DNA of 5,247 bases from the NCBI GenBank assembly GCA_029857875.1, contig JAOUGB010000208.1, positions 1 to 5,247 on the forward strand. The letters are read 5' to 3'. Below, one piece after another: positions 1-5,247 of the stretch (its first letter is position 1; the number at the start of each line of letters is the position of its first letter). The DNA is from Desulfobacteraceae bacterium (GTDB lineage: Bacteria > Desulfobacterota > Desulfobacteria > Desulfobacterales > UBA11574). Made by a program: the position numbers and the translations under genes. The notes below the pieces were generated by a model. The model was not told the DNA's origin, did not search any database, and worked only from the letters and a program-made list of their open reading frames with translations.

Positions 1-1
1 C

Positions 2-91
2 AGTCTTTCCAAAGAGATGCAAGATTATGCAAAGACCACCAATGTCATCCTCGGCAAGTCTCTCTATTCGGATTCATGGCTTGAACTCTAA
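2..91 (+). CDS. C-terminal end of an unidentified protein (5' truncated by window)
   Basis: The frame starting at base 2 stays open to a TAA at 89-91 and gives 29 residues ending in the soluble-looking tail NVILGKSLYSDSWLEL. I prefer this frame because its composition is protein-like and because a strong intrinsic terminator follows about 24 bases after the stop, as expected for the end of a transcription unit. A competing frame stops at 84 but gives a Cys/His/Arg-rich string that looks like non-coding translation. The visible part has no transmembrane segment or recognisable motif, and the family cannot be named from so short a tail. It is transcribed in the same direction as the large gene downstream, but the terminator and more than 400 bases separate them, so it is probably not in the same operon. 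Confidence 0.6.
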   Translation, partial: SLSKEMQDYAKTTNVILGKSLYSDSWLEL

Positions 92-114
92 TTGTTAATC
101 AAAAATACGTTGTT

Positions 115-146
115 AAAAAGCCTCTCCTTACGGAGGGGCTTTTTTT
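115..146 (+). terminator. Rho-independent terminator of the upstream gene
   Basis: The 5' arm AAAAGCCTCTCC (116-127) pairs with GGAGGGGCTTTT (132-143) over 12 positions with one G-T wobble. The loop is the tetranucleotide TTAC (128-131). The 3' side runs into seven T residues (140-146), and the A-rich 5' flank could make the structure work in both directions. It lies about 24 bases after the stop of the upstream gene and should end that transcript. Confidence 0.93.
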
Positions 147-154
147 ATTGAAGA

Positions 155-309
155 TTGACGGCTTCGTAAAAAGTCCAACTTCTTCGTTGCGCTGCATTAC
201 TCGTCACTGCGTCGTACGATAAGTACGCCTCATTCCTCGGAATTTGCGCGCCTTGAATTTGAAGCTTTTTACTTTGCCGTCGAATACTGACTTTTTACGA
301 GTTCATCAA
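155..309. repeat. Palindromic MITE/REP-like intergenic element 1
   Basis: This non-coding stretch is built as a long imperfect palindrome. The left end has GACGGC (157-162) and GTAAAAAG (166-173); the right side has their complements CTTTTTAC (265-272) and GCCGTC (276-281), so the symmetry centre is near 219. A small hairpin, CGTAC-GATAA-GTACG (213-227), sits at that centre. Beyond the palindrome a second terminal copy occurs: GACTTTTTACGA (289-300) is the exact reverse complement of TCGTAAAAAGTC (164-175), and the match continues imperfectly to 309 (17 of 21 against 155-175). No transposase gene is present, so this is a non-autonomous element or structured repeat. The inner words TCCTCGGAAT and GCGCGCCTTGA recur in related form in the element at 4701-4845. 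I recall repeats of this style as common in Desulfobacterales, but copy number was not tested. Confidence 0.8.
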
Positions 310-417
310 GATTGAAAATTTGAAGATTGTTTATTTGTCGGTTTCCAAGAGAAACACGCCGTCGCTACGCTGCACCGCAATCAAATGAGTTTACCCTGAT
401 AGCTGGTTGAAATAAAC

Positions 418-446
418 TTGAAAATAACGGCAATGTTTGATATTTT
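418..446 (+). promoter_or_regulatory. Candidate sigma-70 promoter for the large dikinase-like gene
   Basis: A -35-like TTGAAA (418-423) is followed after 17 bases by TATTTT (441-446), which matches the -10 consensus at four of six positions. The -10 is preceded by TG plus one base (438-440), an extended -10 arrangement that can compensate for a weak hexamer. Transcription would start near 453, leaving a leader of about 68 bases that contains the 7-base repeats. The region is AT-rich, so a chance match is possible. Confidence 0.4.
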
Positions 447-473
447 CAAGACATTGATGTTTGAGAAAATCGC

Positions 474-508
474 CAATCATCAATCATCAATTATCAATCA
501 TCAATCAA
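474..508 (+). repeat. Five tandem heptamers (consensus CAATCAT) in the leader
   Basis: Bases 474-480, 481-487, 488-494, 495-501 and 502-508 are five end-to-end 7-base units. Three are exactly CAATCAT, one is CAATTAT and the last is CAATCAA. The array ends immediately before the ATG at 509 and 12 bases before the preferred start at 521. It explains the odd Ile/Asn/Gln-rich N-terminus that appears if the frame is extended back to the TTG at 461, and so argues that the array is untranslated leader. Short tandem arrays like this can change copy number by slippage. Confidence 0.9.
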
Positions 509-520
509 ATGGGGGGTCTG

Positions 521-3500
521 ATGGTAGAATCAAAAGCCCTTGAAGTTAATATTGCCAGTTATTATGTTGACGTCACCATTGATGAAAAATATTCAGTTCT
601 ACAAGAGGTGATGTCCAAATATTACGGCATCATGGAAGGGTTTAATACTTTCCTTAAAGAACTTGCTCATCCTTATAAAAACTGGCAATTTATCGTTCAG
701 GAAGCAAGGGTCTATTCTCTCGATTACTTTCATCTCCTTAAAAACCACCCCAAGGGACCTGAAGCTGCAGGACTGTTTGTCGATATTTTCACACAGGCAA
801 TTAATACAAAAATCGACTCAGAAGTCAGAGATGATGCTGTAGACAATTTTTTGCTTTTTATTCAAAAAGTTATAAAAGAATCTGGGGCTGACTATAAAAG
901 ATTCAAGCCGATCATTGATGATGCATTCGATCGTATCAGAAATTATGAGGCAGATGATTTCTTTTTATTTGTTAAAAGCTTTTATCAAATAAGGAAACTG
1001 GCCCAGGCGCTTTTAAATTATTCAACTGAAATGAATGAGGATTGTGAATCTGTCAATCGACTGCTTGTTAAATATTATGATCGTATATATGGATACTGGC
1101 TGAATGAAAAGGATCCTTGGGAATGGTTTAAAGAAGAGGCGGATAAAATTGACAGGCCGAAAAAGTTAAAGAGTTTTTTTAAAAATATTTCCCACGACCA
1201 GGTCAATCATCATAAGGTCAACCTTGAAAAGATAGCATCCTCTAAAGCCATAACATCGGAAGATACTCTGAAAAGACTGGTTGAACTTCCCGATTACACC
1301 CAATTTGTTGAAGCGTATCGTAAAATTCCTCAAAACCTTCTGGATATAAGTCCTAAAATCCATTTGGGCAATCGATGGAAGCTTATTTTCCTTTTCCATA
1401 TTATGAATATTTCCGGTTTGTCGCTGATCCATGAGGAAGCTTTAAGGGACATCAACAGAACATTGAGCTGGCTTATTGCTCATGAAAGTAATCTGAATAT
1501 TGGAAACTTGATTCATAAAACCTTTTCCATATTAAAAACACGAACCCGTGAGTACCCGGCAACAACACTCAACTGTATTCTTAATATGGGAAAAGGGGTA
1601 TATAAAACAGATGACAGCGATCTCGTCAAATTTTTTATCGAATATGTCATTGATTTAGGATTTCAGTCACCGGGTATCAGCGGTGTCGGAAATGACTGGC
1701 AAATAAAAGTCAACCCCGCCCACATCCTTAATATCCGAACATGGATCGAGCTTATTGAACTCAATCCCATGTGGTCGACCCGGCTTCTTTCATATCTGAT
1801 TATCCATCTGTCAATATGCGGTGTATTTATTAAGGATATAGACCTTTTTCCACGTGATATTACCAAATTGCTCAACAGCGGTATTGGGCCGGTATATAAC
1901 TTGGTCAAACAGCTTTGCAGGCTTTTTCCAGTCTATTTTAATGTTATTGGTGCAGAAGGAAAACTTCGGGATATATCTACAAAAATTGACGAAATATCAG
2001 GTAGAAGGGATCGGTTAATTCATTTTTTAAGAAAGCAGAGCCATGTGGAAAGCAATAATCGGATCGTCGATTTTATGAAGGCAATCTTTAATTTCTGGGA
2101 AACAAAAGAAAAAGGAATTCTGGAAGCCTTTGTTCCGCCCAATATTTACACGGAAATCCATACCGAGGGACCGTACATCGACGACGTTCACAAAGTAATA
2201 ACACGTTTTAAAGAAAAAGGGATATCTTTGCCGGACGGTCTTATCACACTTCAAGAAGATGAGATAAAGTCGGTTGTTGAAGGGGTTTCAGGCGTATCAA
2301 AGCAAGATTTGGAAAGGGTTGAACTTGCCATAACCTTATATAAACTCTTAGATCAGAAATACAATCTCAATTTTATCGAAATGGATAATTATCTTGCTCA
2401 ACTCCAAGCCGAAGCCTTCCCGGATTTAAGCAAGTTGCATGATGCCTTAAAAGAGTCTGATGTAAGTAAAAAGATATACAAACTGCTCGAGTATCTGGAA
2501 GAGTTAAAAAAAATAATACTATCTGAACAGACCTATGAAATCAAAGAGGATATTTATAAAAAAAGACATATTACCATAGACATTCCCTCCATGTACGGCA
2601 GCTATCGTGAAAGAAAGTTTGACTCTCTTGGGCTCGCATTTCGAATAAAATCTTTGGTTAATGTACTTTTTGAAGATCTGGTAGATAATACAGATCTCAG
2701 CCTTATAACAAAAGCCACTTTTTATCAAATATACAACCGGTTAAGTTTGTTTTACAAAGCTTTGCAACTCGATGGAATTCCCTCGGTCGAAATTGAGCGC
2801 CAGCTTGACATGCTGGCCCAATCACTTGAAGCGAGAGAACTTACTTTTACGCAGTATCTTGACATCTTTAAGGGGTTCGCTCTGGCTGTAAGGAATATCA
2901 TCAACGATTATTTTAATAATATTCATGGTGAAAATCTGAACCAGATTCTATCTCAGATACCTATGGAGGAGATTCTGCCGAAATACCTCCCGTTGAGGGG
3001 CACAATTGATGATGAAAAGCTGAAACACAGAGTGTCTGAAATTTTCTTCCGGGATCGGATTGCTTTTTCTTTGGGACTTCAGCAACTCGATCTGTTTTTA
3101 AGCCGAATTCTGAACACCCTCTTTCAGCAGGCCAATAAACTCCCTAAGGATAAACTGCATCATCTGCTTCTTTATGATCCTAAAAGGGCGATGACATCTA
3201 TGAATAAAATTCCCAGGTTGGTTTCCGGAATCATTCATCTGGGAAGCAAAGGACTGAATCTTGTTAAACTGAAGAATTTCGGAATGCCGGTTCCCCCTGG
3301 TTTTATTATTACGACCGAGGCGTTCCGATGTAGAGAAATAATAGACGGTTATTTGCCGGCCAAACAAAATTTCAAGGATCAAATTTTGCGGCAAATATCC
3401 GACATCGAAAAAATAAGCGGCAAAACCTTTGGTGACCCTATGAATCCCTTGCTCTTATCAGTAAGAAGCGGGTCTGCCATTTCACAACCCGGAATGATGG

Positions 3501-4699
3501 ATACGTTTCTTAATGTTGGGATGAACGAGGAGATTGCAACAGGCATTGAAGAACGCACTGGTAATGCGTGGTTTGCCTGGGATAGTTATCGCCGGTTTCT
3601 GCAATGTTACGGCATGTCTTCAGGACTGGAAAGGGATGATTTTGATGCGGTTATCAGTGAATTGAAGCGAAGAGCCGGTGTCCAGTTTAAAAAGGAACTT
3701 ACCGGTTTGCAGATGCGAAAAGTGGCCATGACTTACAAAAGTATGATCATCAATTCGGGGACAGATGTTATCGACAACCCCTTTGAACAGCTATATTTTA
3801 CGATTAAAAAGGTCTTCAGTTCCTGGGAGGGTCCCAAAGCGAGAACATATCGTAAGATTATGGGGATATCCAATGACTGGGGAACAGCCGCTACTGTACA
3901 AGAAATGGTTTTTGGAAACGTTTCCCAGCAATCTGGTACCGGCGTCTTCTTTACACATAATCCCAGATGGTCAGAGGACAGCCTGAGGCTGTGGGGTGAT
4001 TTCACCATCGGAAATCAGGGTGAAGATGTCGCTTCAGGCCTGGTAAATACATTGCCGATATCGATTATACAGCAGGATATTGAAATGCGAGAAACAGACA
4101 TCACCCTTGAAAGTCATTTTCCCGAGATTTACAAGGCATTAAAAAGTCTGGCGAACGAATTGATCCATGTAAGGGGATGGAGTCCTCAGGAGATGGAGTT
4201 TACTTTTGAAAGCCCTCGCGCTGAAGATCTGTACCTGATGCAAAGTCGGGACATGACCATACGTGAACGAAAGAAAGTTTTAACATTTGATCTTGATGAT
4301 ATTACGAAAGATAAATTGCTGGGGCATGGTGTCGGTGTCAGCGGCGGAGCCATGAGCGGGCGGATCGTTTTTGATCTGGAAGAGATCGACCAATGGAAAA
4401 ACAGGGAGCCCGAAACGTCTTTAATTCTTGTAAGAGGGGATACTGTTCCTGATGACATTAGGGAGATCTATGCAGCGGACGGCCTTTTAACGGCCCGTGG
4501 CGGGGTAACGTCTCATGCCGCTGTTGTGGCCTACCGATTGGAAAAAACCTGTATTGTGGGATGTGGCAACCTTGTCTGCAACGAAAAGGAAAAGAACTGT
4601 CGATTTGACGACGTAGAGTTTAAATCCGGGGACTATTTAAGTATTGACGGCAGGGAAGGATCGGTTTACCGAGATTTGATACGGGTTAAAGAAACCTAA
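521..4699 (+). CDS. PPDK-like ATP-grasp/phosphohistidine protein with a giant N-terminal domain and no PEP barrel
   Basis: I place the start at ATG 521 (1392 aa): GGGGGG (511-516) lies just upstream as a ribosome binding site, and earlier starts (TTG 461, ATG 509) would translate a 7-base repeat array or leave the G-run inside the gene. Residues 1 to ~890 are predicted mostly helical, without signal peptide, membrane segment or known motif; an aromatic patch WLNEKDPWEWF lies at 193-203. From ~897 the sequence follows pyruvate phosphate dikinase. GSKG has K910 (Clostridium symbiosum PPDK K22), SVRSG has R982 (R92), then come PGMMDT, FAWDSYRRF, a glycine loop SGTG, QGEDVASG, and EMEF...MQSR with E1224, E1226, Q1241 and R1243 (D321, E323, Q335, R337). 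The swivel domain (~1265-1385) carries GGVTSHAAVVA with catalytic H1332 (H455). The protein ends where the PEP/pyruvate-binding barrel would begin, so it is not a complete PPDK or PEP synthase. Inferred: a cytosolic enzyme moving phosphate from ATP through histidine to an unknown acceptor. Automatic annotation as 'pyruvate phosphate dikinase' would overstate the evidence. Confidence 0.9.
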   Translation: MVESKALEVNIASYYVDVTIDEKYSVLQEVMSKYYGIMEGFNTFLKELAHPYKNWQFIVQEARVYSLDYFHLLKNHPKGPEAAGLFVDIFTQAINTKIDSEVRDDAVDNFLLFIQKVIKESGADYKRFKPIIDDAFDRIRNYEADDFFLFVKSFYQIRKLAQALLNYSTEMNEDCESVNRLLVKYYDRIYGYWLNEKDPWEWFKEEADKIDRPKKLKSFFKNISHDQVNHHKVNLEKIASSKAITSEDTLKRLVELPDYTQFVEAYRKIPQNLLDISPKIHLGNRWKLIFLFHIMNISGLSLIHEEALRDINRTLSWLIAHESNLNIGNLIHKTFSILKTRTREYPATTLNCILNMGKGVYKTDDSDLVKFFIEYVIDLGFQSPGISGVGNDWQIKVNPAHILNIRTWIELIELNPMWSTRLLSYLIIHLSICGVFIKDIDLFPRDITKLLNSGIGPVYNLVKQLCRLFPVYFNVIGAEGKLRDISTKIDEISGRRDRLIHFLRKQSHVESNNRIVDFMKAIFNFWETKEKGILEAFVPPNIYTEIHTEGPYIDDVHKVITRFKEKGISLPDGLITLQEDEIKSVVEGVSGVSKQDLERVELAITLYKLLDQKYNLNFIEMDNYLAQLQAEAFPDLSKLHDALKESDVSKKIYKLLEYLEELKKIILSEQTYEIKEDIYKKRHITIDIPSMYGSYRERKFDSLGLAFRIKSLVNVLFEDLVDNTDLSLITKATFYQIYNRLSLFYKALQLDGIPSVEIERQLDMLAQSLEARELTFTQYLDIFKGFALAVRNIINDYFNNIHGENLNQILSQIPMEEILPKYLPLRGTIDDEKLKHRVSEIFFRDRIAFSLGLQQLDLFLSRILNTLFQQANKLPKDKLHHLLLYDPKRAMTSMNKIPRLVSGIIHLGSKGLNLVKLKNFGMPVPPGFIITTEAFRCREIIDGYLPAKQNFKDQILRQISDIEKISGKTFGDPMNPLLLSVRSGSAISQPGMMDTFLNVGMNEEIATGIEERTGNAWFAWDSYRRFLQCYGMSSGLERDDFDAVISELKRRAGVQFKKELTGLQMRKVAMTYKSMIINSGTDVIDNPFEQLYFTIKKVFSSWEGPKARTYRKIMGISNDWGTAATVQEMVFGNVSQQSGTGVFFTHNPRWSEDSLRLWGDFTIGNQGEDVASGLVNTLPISIIQQDIEMRETDITLESHFPEIYKALKSLANELIHVRGWSPQEMEFTFESPRAEDLYLMQSRDMTIRERKKVLTFDLDDITKDKLLGHGVGVSGGAMSGRIVFDLEEIDQWKNREPETSLILVRGDTVPDDIREIYAADGLLTARGGVTSHAAVVAYRLEKTCIVGCGNLVCNEKEKNCRFDDVEFKSGDYLSIDGREGSVYRDLIRVKET

Positions 4700-4700
4700 C

Positions 4701-4845
4701 TAGTGCCCATCCATAAATGGTCTTTTTGCCCAATCTCTGCGTTATGCTCAAAAAATAATCCTCGGAATATCAACTATATGCCTGTGGTTATTTTTTTCGC
4801 ATGCCTTGATCTTGAACAAAAATCCTAATTTATGGATGGACACTA
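4701..4845. repeat. Palindromic MITE-like element 2, abutting the dikinase-like gene stop
   Basis: The 145-bp element is bounded by TAGTGCCCATCCATAAAT (4701-4718) and ATTTATGGATGGACACTA (4828-4845), which are inverted copies matching at 17 of 18 positions. The interior is also palindromic about 4773: GGAATAT-CAACT-ATATGCC at the centre, A-tract/T-tract arms (4750-4755 with 4791-4796), and ATGC/GCAT (4744-4747 with 4799-4802). Between 4744 and 4802, 22 of 27 opposed positions pair, counting two G-T wobbles. It begins one base after the large gene's TAA and has no transposase. If the outer TA dinucleotides are a target duplication, a Tc1/mariner- or IS630-type mobiliser would fit, but that is inference. 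In RNA it would fold into one long hairpin that could end or stabilise the upstream transcript. Confidence 0.87.
4744..4802. terminator. Possible bidirectional terminator formed by the core of element 2
   Basis: The core of the element folds into a 27-position stem with a five-base loop (4771-4775). It is flanked inside the stem by an A-run (4750-4755) and a T-run (4791-4797). On the + strand the GC-containing part followed by TTATTTTTTT resembles an intrinsic terminator placed 45 bases after the dikinase-like stop, and the complementary A-run gives the same on the other strand. The GC stem is interrupted by mismatches, so it may be inefficient. Confidence 0.4.
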
Positions 4846-4875
4846 AATAATAGAATAGAAAATGATCCATCCAAG

Positions 4876-4885
4876 AAGGAAAGGG
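4876..4885 (+). promoter_or_regulatory. Ribosome binding site of the GAPDH gene
   Basis: The purine-rich AAGGAAAGGG ends seven bases before ATG 4893 and is the best Shine-Dalgarno match in the region. It supports this start and adds about ten residues before the Rossmann motif compared with E. coli GAPDH. Confidence 0.75.
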
Positions 4886-4892
4886 AATTCGC

Positions 4893-5247
4893 ATGGAAAC
4901 CGAAAAACATAGTGGATTGAAGCTTGGTATCAACGGATTTGGCAGAATCGGAAAGCTTACCCTCTGGTACCATGTGGGAAGAAAATATTTTAGTGAAATT
5001 GTCGTTAATATCGGTCGAGCGGTGGGTACATCCTTGGAAGACATTGGGCACTATACAGAACGGGATTCAACCTATGGCTTACTTCATGGATTTTTATACG
5101 GCCAAACAGCGAAATCTTTGATCAGTGATATGGATGAGAAAACCGGGACTATGAACATTGATGGCGTCAAGGTTCGTTTCTTGAGGTCGTCCAGAAATCC
5201 GGCTGAATTGAACTGGAAAAACTATGGTGTGAAGCTGGTTGTCGATA
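4893..5247 (+). CDS. gap: Glyceraldehyde-3-phosphate dehydrogenase, N-terminal part (3' truncated by window)
   Basis: GAPDH catalyses the reversible NAD(P)-dependent oxidative phosphorylation of glyceraldehyde-3-phosphate in cytosolic glycolysis/gluconeogenesis. The 118 visible residues start at ATG 4893, preceded by AAGGAAAGGG (4876-4885) about seven bases upstream. The Rossmann nucleotide-binding motif INGFGRIGK is at residues 13-21, the conserved RDSTYG follows at about 57-62, and VKVRFLRSSRNPAELNW matches the family's strand-turn segment (KIRV...RDPANLKW in E. coli). The catalytic Cys-Thr motif lies beyond the window end. Two oddities: the acidic residue that normally ends the second beta strand (E. 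coli IND, D32) is replaced, the segment reading VVNIGRAVG, and the stretch to DSTYG is about four residues longer than usual. This points to a divergent GAPDH subfamily with possibly altered cofactor preference. It lies 193 bases after the large gene on the same strand, with element 2 between them. Confidence 0.93.
   Translation, partial: METEKHSGLKLGINGFGRIGKLTLWYHVGRKYFSEIVVNIGRAVGTSLEDIGHYTERDSTYGLLHGFLYGQTAKSLISDMDEKTGTMNIDGVKVRFLRSSRNPAELNWKNYGVKLVVD

Noticed and set aside
311..405. tRNA, small RNA or riboswitch in the gap between element 1 and the promoter
   Set aside because: No cloverleaf, long hairpin or known aptamer core was found by eye; I see nothing I can support in this stretch.
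474..508. CRISPR array
   Set aside because: The units are 7 bases long and contiguous, with no spacers.
461..520. N-terminal extension of the large protein from TTG 461 (20 more residues) or ATG 509
   Set aside because: The extension translates the tandem CAATCAT repeats into a low-complexity Ile/Asn/Gln string, TTG 461 has no good ribosome binding site, and the GGGGGG run at 511-516 is placed for ATG 521.
1166..4458. Several open frames of 69-98 codons on the minus strand, and one of 73 codons on the plus strand, inside the large gene
   Set aside because: They overlap a well-supported coding frame, show no protein-like motifs or ribosome binding sites, and are expected shadows of it.
4697..4845. 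The missing PEP barrel as the result of insertion of element 2 into a full-length PPDK gene
   Set aside because: No barrel sequence appears after the element; GAPDH begins within 50 bases of it, and the swivel domain ends naturally. An old deletion cannot be excluded.
4828..4856. Promoter for GAPDH at the right end of element 2 (TAGAAT at 4851-4856 as -10)
   Set aside because: The -10 is good, but no acceptable -35 lies 16-18 bases upstream (TTTATG or ATTTAT only), and the AT-rich spacer makes chance matches likely.
4748..5121. Open frames on both strands overlapping element 2 and the GAPDH start
   Set aside because: The GAPDH frame is unmistakable (INGFGRIG), and the others read through palindromic repeat DNA or antisense to GAPDH.

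Overview
The window is one strand-consistent stretch of a moderately low-GC bacterial chromosome. All three protein-coding segments lie on the + strand: the tail of an unidentified gene, one very large gene filling about 80% of the window, and the first third of a glyceraldehyde-3-phosphate dehydrogenase (GAPDH) gene. The organism is probably an anaerobic sulfate-reducing deltaproteobacterium of the Desulfobacterales type. This is inferred from the style of two palindromic intergenic repeats (inner words such as TCCTCGGAAT and GCGCGCCTTGA, ends with TCGTAAAAAGTC), which I recall as common there. No marker gene proves it.

Layout: 2-91 is the C-terminus of an unknown protein, closed by a strong intrinsic terminator (115-146). 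Bases 155-309 hold a palindromic MITE/REP-like element with an extra terminal half-repeat on its right. A candidate extended -10 promoter (418-446) follows, then five tandem 7-base repeats (474-508) just before a G-rich ribosome binding site. The big gene runs from ATG 521 to 4699 (1392 aa). One base after its stop lies a second palindromic element of 145 bp (4701-4845) with 18-base terminal inverted repeats. GAPDH starts at 4893 and runs off the window.

The large protein is the main point of interest. Its last ~490 residues are the ATP-grasp and phosphohistidine (swivel) domains of pyruvate phosphate dikinase (PPDK), with the ATP-site residues and catalytic histidine in place. The PEP/pyruvate TIM barrel that should follow is absent. 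In front sits a ~890-residue, apparently all-helical, soluble region that I cannot assign to any family. The protein therefore looks able to make a phosphohistidine from ATP, but its acceptor is unknown. The GAPDH next door suggests a tie to triose-phosphate/PEP metabolism, but this rests on position only, and the element between the two genes may separate their transcription.
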